Source of the DNA: Clostridia bacterium
GTDB lineage: Bacteria; Bacillota; Clostridia; Christensenellales; Borkfalkiaceae
Assembly: GCA_017397305.1 (NCBI GenBank)
Contig: JAFQJB010000023.1
Coordinates: forward strand, 1 to 34,165
Length of the DNA stretch: 34,165 nucleotides
Direction of reading: 5' to 3'
Made by a program: the position numbers and the translations under genes. A model generated the notes under the pieces. That model did not search any database. It was not told the DNA's origin and saw only the letters and a list, made by a program, of their open reading frames with translations. Positions 7,353 through 16,032 of the stretch are shown in pieces; position 1 is the first letter of the stretch, and every line of letters starts with the position of its first letter.

Positions 7353-7733
7353 TTATTTCCACTCCAAAACGGTATAGCCCGTTTGGGTTTTTTGTAGTTT
7401 TATAAAAAGCACTTGCTCGCCTTCTTCATTATAAAGATTAAACGTCAAGCCTTCGCCGTCAGTATCCGCCCAAGCACTTTCAGTGGCGGTGTAGCCCTCC
7501 TCTAAGGAGGTTTTCCACACGTCAAAATCGGTGGACGTTTTTATCGATTGCAAATACCCCTCGCCAATGCTTTCAATAGCCACCCTTTCGGTAAGCCCGT
7601 CAAGTTTTTCTTGTTTGCGCTTTGACGAGGACATTGATATGGACACGATAAGCGTGCCTAGAAGGACGAACACAAACAAAACCAAGATTGCCATTTCAAT
7701 AGCAATACCGCGTTTACCTTTTAATCTTTTCAT
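7353..7733 (-). CDS. Minor pilin-like membrane protein (atypical prepilin leader)
   Basis: This 126-residue protein has a basic leader MKRLKGKRG and then a hydrophobic helix IAIEMAILVLFVFVLLG. This resembles a class III prepilin cut after G9. The glutamate falls at position +4 of the mature chain rather than the usual +5, so processing is less certain than for its neighbours. The C-terminal half, about 70 residues, is soluble and acidic. The start overlaps the stop of the preceding pilin gene by four bases (ATGA), so the two are coupled. Among minor pilins it most resembles the PilX/GspK position in the cluster; its function is not established. Confidence 0.65.
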   Translation of the reverse strand: MKRLKGKRGIAIEMAILVLFVFVLLGTLIVSISMSSSKRKQEKLDGLTERVAIESIGEGYLQSIKTSTDFDVWKTSLEEGYTATESAWADTDGEGLTFNLYNEEGEQVLFIKLQKTQTGYTVLEWK

Positions 7734-8116
7734 AGCGCACCCCCTTTGGTGTACGAGATAGAATAAAGGTCGTCGCCCTTTTCACTTGTCGCCGTTATTG
7801 ATATATGGTTATTTTGCCAATCGGTAATTATTAAAATTTCGTATCCGTTTTTTTGAACGGTGATTTCGCCGTTTTGTTCTACCGCCGAACTATCAAAGTC
7901 TTTAACTTGAGCGACAAACTGGTCATAATCGTCGTAAAAGCGGAAACTTTCTATAGTATTTTCACAAAAACAAGCAATCTCAATACCGCGAGCCGTTGAC
8001 TTTTGGTTTTTAGTTGAACTTAGTGCAAGCGTAGTTGCTGAAACGGATATTATGGTTATAACAAGTATTGCAACAACCACTTCCATAATCGAGATACCGC
8101 GTTTTTTATTTTTCAT
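7730..8116 (-). CDS. Minor type IV pilin (PilV/GspI-like)
   Basis: A 128-residue prepilin. Leader MKNKKRG is followed by ISIMEVVVAILVITIISVS, with glutamate at +5 of the predicted mature protein, then a soluble C-terminal domain of about 85 residues. PilD should cleave after G7. The start and the previous stop share one base (TAATG). It is one of three minor pilins in tandem, which in related systems prime the fibre and form its tip. Assignment to a particular minor pilin class is tentative. Confidence 0.85.
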   Translation of the reverse strand: MKNKKRGISIMEVVVAILVITIISVSATTLALSSTKNQKSTARGIEIACFCENTIESFRFYDDYDQFVAQVKDFDSSAVEQNGEITVQKNGYEILIITDWQNNHISITATSEKGDDLYSISYTKGGAL

Positions 8117-8628
8117 TACGCGCCACCTCCAATAAGAATAGTGTCACCAACGAAAGTGTCTATAACAAAGACGTATCTTTCAATGCTTGTTTCGTCCCCA
8201 CTTTGCTTTAGATATAAAAGTGAGAAAACGAAAAACTCCTCGTTCTTTGCATTCGTTTTTATCTCACACTCTAGCCCGGTAAACCTACCTGCGTCTATAG
8301 ACGAAGAAGTGCCGTCTAGTAAAGCCACCGTAAACTTGCCGTCTTTTATTTCTATAAACGCTTCTTTATCTAAAACCACGGCGGAAAGCCTATTTTGTTC
8401 AACAACAAAGGTTGCATCCGCCCTTTGCATTTGGTCAAGCCAAAGTTTTGCCGTCCTTTCCACGCTTGCCGTTTGCTCTGCAAACTCTAAAGCGCTCTTG
8501 CTCTCTTTTGCGCGTTTACTTATAAGTATGGTGAAAGTCACGGTCATAACGCCAATTATCGCAACAAGTGCTAAAACAATGCTTAATTCTAACACGGTAA
8601 AGCCACGTCTTTTTGCATTGTTTTTCAT
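8116..8628 (-). CDS. Minor type IV pilin (GspJ/PilW-like)
   Basis: A prepilin of 170 residues counted from the ATG at 8628. The leader MKNNAKRRG precedes FTVLELSIVLALVAIIGVM with Glu at +5. The soluble domain contains a long beta-rich segment (EIKDGKFTVALLDG) like that of GspJ. An in-frame ATG at 8637 would add MRS, but GGGGG lies only a base or two from it and about ten bases from 8628, so 8628 is preferred. It begins the block of three overlapping minor pilin genes. Two terminator-like hairpins separate it from the upstream major pilin gene, so it is probably expressed at a lower level. Confidence 0.85.
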   Translation of the reverse strand: MKNNAKRRGFTVLELSIVLALVAIIGVMTVTFTILISKRAKESKSALEFAEQTASVERTAKLWLDQMQRADATFVVEQNRLSAVVLDKEAFIEIKDGKFTVALLDGTSSSIDAGRFTGLECEIKTNAKNEEFFVFSLLYLKQSGDETSIERYVFVIDTFVGDTILIGGGA

Positions 8629-8689
8629 AGACCGCATTCCCCCACTCTTATTCTTCTATTTATTTTACCACAAAAGGAAAAAAAAATAA

Positions 8690-8751
8690 AGGTGGTTTTG
8701 CAAATTTAACCACTTTTTTATAAAAAAAACACCTCGTTATACGAGGTGTTT
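8690..8751 (-). terminator. Terminator(s) between major pilin and minor pilin genes
   Basis: On the minus strand an 11-bp stem (727-737 with 741-751 of the 8 kb region; ACACCTCGT and complement) is followed by eight Ts. A second hairpin, GTGGTT/AACCAC near 8691-8712, is followed by a T-rich run. The pilin message should mostly stop here, with partial readthrough to the minor pilins and assembly genes. Confidence 0.85.
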
Positions 8752-8774
8752 ATTTTTGATTTGTTAAATTTTAA

Positions 8775-9146
8775 TTATTTCCAAAGTTCAATGCCGTCAG
8801 CAAGGTCTTCAATGGTGCTTTCTACAATGTCAGTATCGTAACCAGCGGGCTTAGATTTGGTGTATTCTTCGGGTTCTACCAACTTGCCGTCTTTAACTTC
8901 GAAGTAGTAGTCACCAGATTTGATGAGGTAGTTTTCACCAATATCGGTATCGTCGTCGTCATTAAAGCCGTCAAACGCTGCAACTTTTGTGTAAGCATCA
9001 CGTGCACCTTGGAGTGCTGCTGATTCTTTAGCTCTTCTGCTAACACCAGTGAAGGTGGGGATAAGAACTGCTGCCAAAATTGCAATAACTGCAATTACGA
9101 TTACAAGTTCTACGATAGTAAAACCTTTTTTGTTACTCTTTTTCAT
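8775..9146 (-). CDS. pilA: Major type IV pilin (PilA-like)
   Basis: A 123-residue prepilin. Leader MKKSNKKG, cut after G8, then FTIVELVIVIAVIAILAAVL, the classic pilin helix with Glu at +5. A short acidic C-terminal domain of about 80 residues has an Asp-rich run (FNDDDDTDIGEN) that could bind calcium. Its small size, strong ribosome binding site (AAAAGGAG) and position before a strong terminator suggest that this is the abundant subunit. The first 30 mature residues are nearly identical to those of the giant pilin upstream, so both should enter one fibre. Confidence 0.9.
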   Translation of the reverse strand: MKKSNKKGFTIVELVIVIAVIAILAAVLIPTFTGVSRRAKESAALQGARDAYTKVAAFDGFNDDDDTDIGENYLIKSGDYYFEVKDGKLVEPEEYTKSKPAGYDTDIVESTIEDLADGIELWK

Positions 9147-9165
9147 TTTTTTCTCCTTTTATTTA

Positions 9166-9193
9166 CTTAAAACCGACTTGCGTCGGTTTTAAG
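9166..9193 (-). terminator. Stem-loop between giant pilin and major pilin genes
   Basis: A 12-bp perfect stem, CTTAAAACCGAC and complement, with loop TTGC. The minus-strand tail is only TTTTAAG inside the stem, so termination would be weak. It may act as a partial terminator or an mRNA 5'-end stabiliser for the major pilin message. Confidence 0.55.
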
Positions 9194-9214
9194 CTCTTAA
9201 ATTTTTTATTTCAA

Positions 9215-11170
9215 TTAAACAAGTTTCCAAGTAGTAATTGCAATGGGAAGTCCTGCGTCATTGTATTGGATAATTCTTACAGATGCACCGCCAATTTCGT
9301 TGTTGTATTTAGAGTTAACGATGTTAAAGGTCTTTCCGTCTGCAGACAAACCAGTTTTTGAGGTTGCGTTTCCATTAGAGGTGATATCAAAGAACTTAAT
9401 TTGTTCAGTAGAAAGAGTATCTCCGCTAACGATGAGGTCTTCTGTCATATAGTCGCCACAGAAATATCCGCCGATAACAGTAGTGCCGTTACCGTTAGGT
9501 CCAATGGTCAAAATTGCTTTTGCGAATGCACAGCCTGCAACCTTTTCAGTTTCAAAGGTTGCGTACTTTTCAGTAGCACCGCCTTTAATAGCTTTAATTG
9601 CATATGCATTTTCAGTAACTAATCTCTTGCTAGTATGAACGGTTTCACCATTCCAAATTACTTCTCTACCACCAACGCTACCGATTTCATAGCATTTGTT
9701 TGCGCCACTTGAACTAAAGATGTTACCAGTATAAGAGCAGTTGGTGAAAGTGAACGTACTTGTGCTTGCACTATAGAAGTGACCAATCATTGCACTTGCA
9801 CCGCCTTGGGTGATAACGATTGTCATATCAGAGTTACAATTAATCAAAGCTACGTTGTGTTCGGTTTGGTTGTTAGCACCTGCATAGTCGATGAAAGAAG
9901 CTGCGTTATAGCTGTTTTCCAAATAACCATGTGCAGTTACGTTTTCCATAGTGAAGTTTTTGCTGATGTTATAATCAACAACACCTTGTGTGTTGGTGCT
10001 GGCAAAGTTAACGGTTAAATTCTTAACGTAAGCAGTACCTTCGCCCTTTTGAGCAGTTTCACCGCAAACAGTTCCAAACAAGCCGTCTGCAACGTTATCA
10101 AACGCTACTCCATTGCCGTCGAATGAACCTTGCATGTTTATTTGGGTTTTGCCACTCCAGTTAAGAGCAGTTACGCCGTCTGCAACTTTGTAGTAGTTGT
10201 AATCAACCCCGTACAAAGTTGAAATGTTTTGAGCTTGTTCAGCAGTTTCGATAACGTAGGGGTTAGCCTCAGTACCTTCACCGCCAGCAAACAATGCAAA
10301 ACCAGTTGTTGCGTCTTTAATGTTTTCTACTTGAACGTATTCAACTTCGACATCACCATAGGTTGCGCCGTCTTTACCGCCGAAAGCTTTGTCAATTTGA
10401 CCGCCCTTGTTTTCAAGAACAACGTTTGTTGCGTTGTTGTCTACTGCAAGAACTTTTACAGAAGAACCAGCTTCAGCAACGAAGTGACCTTGTTTAATGA
10501 TAACGCTTTCTACTGCACCTTTCAAGTAGTAAGAATTGCCGTCAACTGCGATAATGTCAACGAGACCAGCTTCACCATAGTGGTAAACGGTTGCGTTTGC
10601 TGCGTTGATGGTCAAATTACCTTGGTTGGTACGAATAGTTGCTTCACCTGACAATTCAGTCAAGTTAACGTTGATACCAGTGTTTCTACCAGCATCAAAG
10701 CCTACTTTAACGTTTGCAGTAGTGATTGCTGGGTTTTCTTTAAGATAGATTGAGTAGCTTTGGTCGCTAAGTGCGGGTACGCTGTCGTAAATCTTAAAGA
10801 GTGCAGTCTTGTTTGTAGACGTATTGCCGTCGTCGGGGTAAACTTCTTCACCCTCGTCGTCAACCAAAACAAATCTGTCGAGTTTGCTATCCCAAAGAAT
10901 GTCGTAATTCTTAGTGGTGGGAGTAAGCTTTTCTACCGAATAACCGTTTTCTTCAACGGTCTTGATAGCATCGTAAGCAGTTTCGTGCTTTTCGATTTCG
11001 GTTGCGAGAGCCGTGTTGATGTTCCTTACAAGCGTTGTGTCTGAAGAAATTCTAGACTTCTTAACAATGCCTGAGAAGGTGGGGATAAGTACTGCCGCAA
11101 GAATTGCAATTACCGCGATAACGATAACGAGTTCTACGATAGTAAAACCTTTTTTGTTGTTTTTCTTCAT
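9215..11170 (-). CDS. Giant adhesin-type pilin (pilin N-domain plus about 600-residue beta-rich region)
   Basis: From the ATG at 11170 (AAGGAG seven bases upstream) this is 651 residues; an in-frame start at 11212 would add 14 residues but has no ribosome site. Leader MKKNNKKG and FTIVELVIVIAVIAILAAVLIPTFSG are a standard prepilin N-terminus. The remainder is far longer than a pilin (usually 120-250 residues) and is rich in Gly, Thr, Asn and Val. Segments such as FDGNGVAFDNVADGLFG and ENVTAHGYLENSYNAASFIDYAG look like GLUG/pectate-lyase-type beta-helix turns. It begins the pilin series in the operon, after a 41-residue peptide. I infer a tip or side adhesin carried on the fibre; the ligand is unknown. 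Confidence 0.85.
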   Translation of the reverse strand: MKKNNKKGFTIVELVIVIAVIAILAAVLIPTFSGIVKKSRISSDTTLVRNINTALATEIEKHETAYDAIKTVEENGYSVEKLTPTTKNYDILWDSKLDRFVLVDDEGEEVYPDDGNTSTNKTALFKIYDSVPALSDQSYSIYLKENPAITTANVKVGFDAGRNTGINVNLTELSGEATIRTNQGNLTINAANATVYHYGEAGLVDIIAVDGNSYYLKGAVESVIIKQGHFVAEAGSSVKVLAVDNNATNVVLENKGGQIDKAFGGKDGATYGDVEVEYVQVENIKDATTGFALFAGGEGTEANPYVIETAEQAQNISTLYGVDYNYYKVADGVTALNWSGKTQINMQGSFDGNGVAFDNVADGLFGTVCGETAQKGEGTAYVKNLTVNFASTNTQGVVDYNISKNFTMENVTAHGYLENSYNAASFIDYAGANNQTEHNVALINCNSDMTIVITQGGASAMIGHFYSASTSTFTFTNCSYTGNIFSSSGANKCYEIGSVGGREVIWNGETVHTSKRLVTENAYAIKAIKGGATEKYATFETEKVAGCAFAKAILTIGPNGNGTTVIGGYFCGDYMTEDLIVSGDTLSTEQIKFFDITSNGNATSKTGLSADGKTFNIVNSKYNNEIGGASVRIIQYNDAGLPIAITTWKLV

Positions 11171-11212
11171 GTCTTTTCTCCTTATAGTTTTTGCACTAAT
11201 TTTTTCGTTCAA

Positions 11213-11338
11213 TTATAGGCAAATACAAATTACGCCAATAAGAACAGCAAGAACGACTGCACCGCCGAAAATGGTAAATCCGACAACACTGTCAACTTTC
11301 TTTTTCATTTTGCCTTTACATTTCTTTTCTTGAGACAT
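11213..11338 (-). CDS. 41-residue membrane peptide, first gene of the pilus operon
   Basis: A small ORF with a near-ideal ribosome binding site (AAGGAGG, seven bases before ATG at 11338). It encodes a basic N-terminus (MSQEKKCKGKMKKKVDS) and one hydrophobic helix (VVGFTIFGGAVVLAVLIGV) ending ICICL. It lies between the consensus operon promoter and the giant pilin start, 42 bases upstream of the latter. The helix starts GFTI, like the adjacent prepilins (GFTIVELVIVIAV), but lacks Glu+5 and any soluble domain. I do not recognise a family. It could be a pilin-like accessory peptide, a membrane regulator, or a leader peptide. Confidence 0.75.
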   Translation of the reverse strand: MSQEKKCKGKMKKKVDSVVGFTIFGGAVVLAVLIGVICICL

Positions 11339-11398
11339 ATTGGTCCTCCTTAAAAGTTATTAATGAGGTGATTTACACCCATACTTTTTGTTATATCT

Positions 11399-11427
11399 AT
11401 TTTACTCTCATAACCCTAATTTGTCAA
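11399..11427 (-). promoter_or_regulatory. Promoter of the type IV pilus operon
   Basis: Minus strand: -35 TTGACA (11422-11427), 17-base spacer, -10 TAAAAT (11399-11404). The leader to the 41-residue ORF is about 55 bases. No other strong promoter was seen within the operon. Confidence 0.92.
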
Positions 11428-11494
11428 TACTTTATTCCAAAAAAAACAACTTTTTATCTAAAAATAAATTGTTTTTTGGTTTTTTGTCGAAAAC

Positions 11495-11533
11495 AAATTT
11501 GCGCATTTTTATAATTAAAGTATACGCAAATTT
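11495..11533. promoter_or_regulatory. Inverted repeat upstream of the pilus promoter (possible operator)
   Basis: AAATTTGCG (11495-11503) and CGCAAATTT (11525-11533) flank an AT-rich centre of 21 bases. It lies about 70 bases upstream of the pilus promoter -35 box. It could be a regulator site or a cruciform. No other feature is seen in 11430-11620. Confidence 0.35.
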
Positions 11534-11624
11534 TCATTCTTTATTTACCGAAAAGCTTTTTCGCACCATTTATATTATTCTTAAAACGCACCTTTTGTTA
11601 ATATTTTTCAAATAAAATAATAGA

Positions 11625-11644
11625 GCGTAGCAAAATTGCTACGC
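11625..11644. terminator. Terminator after the TIGR04086-like gene
   Basis: A 9-bp stem, GCGTAGCAA and complement around AA, starts seven bases past the stop codon. It has T-rich flanks on both sides (CGTTTTTTATTT on plus, TCTATTATTTTATTT on minus) and ends the ruvC-to-TIGR04086 gene string. Confidence 0.75.
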
Positions 11645-11650
11645 CGTTTT

Positions 11651-12016
11651 TTATTTAACCGTTATAATGCCAGAAATTCCGCCGATAATCACACCGAAAA
11701 TTAGGTCGATAAAAAAGTTTGCCGAAAAAATCGACTGACCGCCTATCAGTGCAAAAATTAGGTATATCAAAACGGTAAAGAATGCACCAACGAAAATGCC
11801 CTTTATAAGCCCCCTACCGCCCTTTGTGGCAGTTAAGCACCCCATAAAAACCGCTAGAATTTTGATAAACTGATTGACCGCTTTGATAACGCCCGAATTA
11901 AGCGTAGCAAGTTTTGCAACAAGTGCAAAAATCAGTATCCCAATAAGTGCAGTGATAAGCGACACCCCCACACCCTTAATTGTCAAAAACAATCCGCCAT
12001 TCGTCTTTTCTTGCAT
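11651..12016 (-). CDS. TIGR04086-like integral membrane protein
   Basis: This 121-residue protein has four predicted hydrophobic helices, near residues 12-35, 45-60, 70-92 and 98-118, separated by short loops. It has glycine-rich turns (TKGGRGLIKGIFVGAFF, FGVIIGGISGIITVK). This length, topology and position beside yajC match the TIGR04086/YrzE family of Firmicute membrane proteins, whose function is unknown. Its ribosome binding site, GTAAGGGGG, is the 3' arm of a terminator hairpin just upstream, so both transcription into the gene and its translation may be limited. Confidence 0.8.
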   Translation of the reverse strand: MQEKTNGGLFLTIKGVGVSLITALIGILIFALVAKLATLNSGVIKAVNQFIKILAVFMGCLTATKGGRGLIKGIFVGAFFTVLIYLIFALIGGQSIFSANFFIDLIFGVIIGGISGIITVK

Positions 12017-12053
12017 AAAAAACCCCCTTACATCCTAATAGTATGCAAGGGGG
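12017..12053 (-). terminator. Terminator/attenuator between yajC and the TIGR04086-like gene
   Basis: Minus-strand stem CCCCCTTGCAT/ATGTAAGGGGG (with one G-U) has a 9-base loop and is followed by TTTTTTATG. The T-run leads directly into the downstream start codon, and the GGGGG arm is that gene's Shine-Dalgarno. Confidence 0.8.
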
Positions 12054-12074
12054 ACTTTTTATATGATAGTTTTA

Positions 12075-12554
12075 TTATTCTGCTTTTTCTTCTGCCTTTT
12101 TAGCGGGTGCTTTTTTGGTAGCCGTTTTCTTTGCGGTGGTCTTTTTTGCAGGTGCTTTCTTTTCTTCAGCAGTTGCAGTAACTTCCTCCGCGGGAGCAGG
12201 TGCTTCGGTTACGGCAGGTGCGGTTTGATAAATAGCGCCCCTATCGAACTTAACGTAGCTCTTGTTACCCTCTAAACCGGTTTCCAAAACGAAAGTGTTT
12301 TCAGCATCGTTGATTTGCGCAACGAAACCGCAAATACCGCCGATAGTTTTAACCCTATCGCCAATTTTAAGTGAAGAAACCATTTCTTGTGCTTTTTTTT
12401 GCTTTTTCTTGTTTGATATGGTTGACCAAATAAATAAGCCGATAACACCAACGATAAGCACGCCCATAATGATAAGTGAAGTGGGGTTGCTCTTTTTTGC
12501 GCCTTCATCTGCAGCATCTTTTGCCGCTTCAGTAAGTAAGTTCCAAAGTAACAT
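12075..12554 (-). CDS. yajC: Preprotein translocase subunit YajC
   Basis: This 159-residue single-pass membrane protein has its transmembrane segment near residues 28-46 (LIIMGVLIVGVIGLFIW). The conserved YajC core follows (KKKQKKAQEMVSSLKIGDR, VKTIGGICGFVAQI). YajC is an accessory of the SecDF-YidC holotranslocon. Family members are usually 85-115 residues; this one adds a C-terminal tail of about 50 residues rich in Ala, Pro, Lys and Thr (EEKKAPAKKTTAKKTATKK), like histone H1-type tails. The tgt-yajC neighbourhood is common across bacteria. The ribosome binding site AAAGGAG is clear. Confidence 0.95.
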   Translation of the reverse strand: MLLWNLLTEAAKDAADEGAKKSNPTSLIIMGVLIVGVIGLFIWSTISNKKKQKKAQEMVSSLKIGDRVKTIGGICGFVAQINDAENTFVLETGLEGNKSYVKFDRGAIYQTAPAVTEAPAPAEEVTATAEEKKAPAKKTTAKKTATKKAPAKKAEEKAE

Positions 12555-12651
12555 ATTGTATCTCCTTTTTGTCGTCTTTGTTTTTATATATTGTAAAGGT
12601 TTTTTTTGTTAAAAGCAAGCGTTTTTAAGTTTTTTTTGCTTTTCGACAATT

Positions 12652-13791
<1,140 letters not shown>

Positions 13792-13871
13792 TTAGTTCAA
13801 GTTTGTTTTTTGCCGTAAACCTTAGCGCAACATTTTAAGTGGTTAGAAACAAGTTTTGTCTAATTTTAGAA

Positions 13872-13968
13872 GCGAGCAAGACAAGGCTCGCAAGCGTTTG
13901 GGGTGAGATAGACCTTTTTGGTCATCGAAATCCAAACGTGAAGCAGTTAACGCAGTATTGCGATGCTT
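13872..13968. ncRNA. Structured element, copy B
   Basis: Hairpin GCGAGC/GCTCGC (872-877 with 886-891 of the 13 kb region) comes first. Helix CGTTTGG (895-901) with CCAAACG (932-938) encloses the core GGTGAGAT-A-GACC-TTTTT-GGTCATCGAAATC. The inner helix is GACC/GGTC, where copies A and C have AACC/GGTT, a compensatory change. A further hairpin, AAGCA..CGCA-GTAT-TGCG..TGCTT (941-968), overlaps the queA stop codon. It lies between queA and tgt. The strand is undetermined, and this is not a recognised preQ1 riboswitch. Confidence 0.6.
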
Positions 13969-14989
13969 ATAAAATCAAACACGAGTCGCCAAAAGAGAAA
14001 AACCGATACTTTTCTTCTACTGCTAAGTTATACATATCCAAAGTTCTCTCTCTTGAAGATAGTGCCGATACTAGCATAATTAAAGTTGATTTTGGCAAGT
14101 GAAAGTTTGTTATAAGTGCGTCTACACACTTAAATTTATAGGGCGGATAAATAAATATTTCGGTGTTATCCTTAACCGCTTTAACAAATCCTTTCTCGTC
14201 AGCAGCACTCTCTAAAGTTCTAACACTGGTCGTTCCAACGGCGATAACACGTCTACCCTCTTGTTTTGCCTTGTTTATAATTTCAGCCGCTTGCTCGCTT
14301 ATCTCGTAATATTCCGAGTGCATGTGGTGGGATAAAATATCCTCACTCTTTACGGGGCGGAAAGTTCCAAGTCCAACGTGAAGTAGCACGTCCACGATAA
14401 TGACACCCTTTGCTTTCAGCTTTTCGATAAGTTCATCGGTAAAATGAAGGCCAGCCGTGGGGGCTGCTGCCGAGCCGTCAACTTTTGCGTAAACCGTTTG
14501 ATACCTACCTTGGTCTTTAAGTTTTTCGGTTATATAGGGTGGCAAGGGCATTTCACCGAGTTTTGAGATTATATCTTCAAAAACACCGTCGTAAATAAAT
14601 CTAACCCTTCTACTACCACTCTCTTCAATGTTGCCGATAACTTCAAGCTTAAGGTTTTCGGCAATGGTAAGTTCAGCACCTATCCTTGCCTTTTTACCAG
14701 GTTTAACAAGCACTTCCCACTCGTTCAAATTAAAACGCTTTAGAAGAAGCACCTCAACCTTTCCGCCGTTTTTTGTGTAGCCGAACATTCTTGCAGGCAA
14801 AACTTTGGTGTTGTTGCGAACGAGTACGTCACCCTCTTTTAGATAGTCTACCAAATCGTAAAAATGCTTATGCGTAAAGGTATCGCTCTTTCTATCAAAA
14901 ACAAGCATTCTTGAACTATCACGGGGATAAACGGGTGTTTGCGCTATTAAGTTTTCGGGCAAATTGTAATCAAAGTCACTTGTTTTCAT
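13967..14989 (-). CDS. queA: S-adenosylmethionine:tRNA ribosyltransferase-isomerase
   Basis: This 340-residue enzyme transfers the ribosyl group of SAM to preQ1-modified tRNA to make epoxyqueuosine. Typical stretches are [15 protein letters not shown] at the N-terminus, [22 protein letters not shown] in the centre, THFH-like [16 protein letters not shown], and the C-terminus YRFFSFGD. The ATG at 14989 (MKTSDF) matches the family start; an upstream TTG at 14998 is less likely. The ATG overlaps the end of ruvB by 14 bases and lacks its own clear ribosome site, so translation is probably coupled. The last codons overlap the hairpin of structured element B. Confidence 0.97.
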   Translation of the reverse strand: MKTSDFDYNLPENLIAQTPVYPRDSSRMLVFDRKSDTFTHKHFYDLVDYLKEGDVLVRNNTKVLPARMFGYTKNGGKVEVLLLKRFNLNEWEVLVKPGKKARIGAELTIAENLKLEVIGNIEESGSRRVRFIYDGVFEDIISKLGEMPLPPYITEKLKDQGRYQTVYAKVDGSAAAPTAGLHFTDELIEKLKAKGVIIVDVLLHVGLGTFRPVKSEDILSHHMHSEYYEISEQAAEIINKAKQEGRRVIAVGTTSVRTLESAADEKGFVKAVKDNTEIFIYPPYKFKCVDALITNFHLPKSTLIMLVSALSSRERTLDMYNLAVEEKYRFFSFGDSCLIL

Positions 14990-16022
14990 TTGTTTCAAAT
15001 ATCGAATACTGCTCAGCCTTATCAGCCGGCATTTTAAGTCCTATATGCTCATACCCTTTTCTTAGTAGAATTCTTCCCCTAGGGCTTCTTGCGATAAAGC
15101 CGAGTTGGAGAAGGTAAGGCTCGTAAACGTCTTCTATGGTGTTTGCGTCCTCGTTTATGGTTGCTGCAAGAGTGTCTAACCCGCAAGGTCCACCGCCAAA
15201 CTTTTCCGCCATAGATTTTAGAAGTTTAACGTCGATTGCGTCAAGTCCAAGATAGTCTATTTCCATCATTTTAAGCGCGCCGTCGGCATCGCTTTTTAGA
15301 AGGCTTTCGTGCCCCTTAACCATTGCGTAGTCACGCACTCTGCGAAGTAGCCTGTTTGCAATTCTAGGCGTACCGCGACTGCGCTTTGCAATCTCTACCG
15401 ATGCTAAAGGCTCTATTTCCACACCGAGCTTAATTGCAGAACGTGTAACGATTTCGGCAAGTTCTTCGGTGGTATAAGTTTCTAACCTACAAATAAGCCC
15501 AAACCTATCGCGAAGTGGGGATGATAACATACCCGCCTTTGTTGTTGCGCCGATTAGGGTAAACTTAGGAAGGGGAAGTTGAACGTTCTTTGCCGAAGGA
15601 CCTTTACCGATAATAAAGTCCAAGGTAAAATCTTCCATTGCAGGATAAAGAATTTCTTCAACGTTGTGGTTTAATCTATGAATTTCGTCAATAAATAGCA
15701 CGTCGCGTTCGTTTAGGTTGGTAAGTATTGCGGCAAGGTCGCCCGCACGCTCTATTGCAGGACCGCTGGTAACTTTAAGTTGCGTTCCCAGTTCGTTTGC
15801 AATAATGTGCGCAAGGGTGGTTTTACCAAGCCCTGCGGGGCCGTAAAGCAACACGTGGTCGAGTGCTTCCTCTCTCATTTTGGACGCGGCAATACTAACG
15901 GCAAGGTTATCTTTTACCTTGTCTTGCCCAACGTAACCATCCATCGATTTTGGACGGAGAACGTTCTCTATCTCGGTTTCCGTCTCGTTTATAGTGCTTT
16001 GCACCAATCTTTCTTCTTCCAT
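14976..16022 (-). CDS. ruvB: Holliday junction branch-migration ATPase RuvB
   Basis: A 348-residue AAA+ helicase motor. From the ATG at 16022 (MEEERLV) it has Walker [10 protein letters not shown], Walker [11 protein letters not shown], sensor 1 LIGATTKAG, the arginine-finger region LRDRFG and a C-terminal winged-helix domain ([11 protein letters not shown]). A start at 16061 would overlap ruvA and has no ribosome site; AGGA lies eight bases before 16022. It works with RuvA and RuvC, both encoded immediately upstream. The 3' end overlaps queA. Confidence 0.97.
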   Translation of the reverse strand: MEEERLVQSTINETETEIENVLRPKSMDGYVGQDKVKDNLAVSIAASKMREEALDHVLLYGPAGLGKTTLAHIIANELGTQLKVTSGPAIERAGDLAAILTNLNERDVLFIDEIHRLNHNVEEILYPAMEDFTLDFIIGKGPSAKNVQLPLPKFTLIGATTKAGMLSSPLRDRFGLICRLETYTTEELAEIVTRSAIKLGVEIEPLASVEIAKRSRGTPRIANRLLRRVRDYAMVKGHESLLKSDADGALKMMEIDYLGLDAIDVKLLKSMAEKFGGGPCGLDTLAATINEDANTIEDVYEPYLLQLGFIARSPRGRILLRKGYEHIGLKMPADKAEQYSIFETNENK

Positions 16023-16032
16023 CTTATCTATC

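Noticed and set aside
13839..14102. Plus-strand ORF of 87 codons between tgt and queA
   Set aside because: It overlaps the queA 3' end and structured element B, and has no ribosome site.
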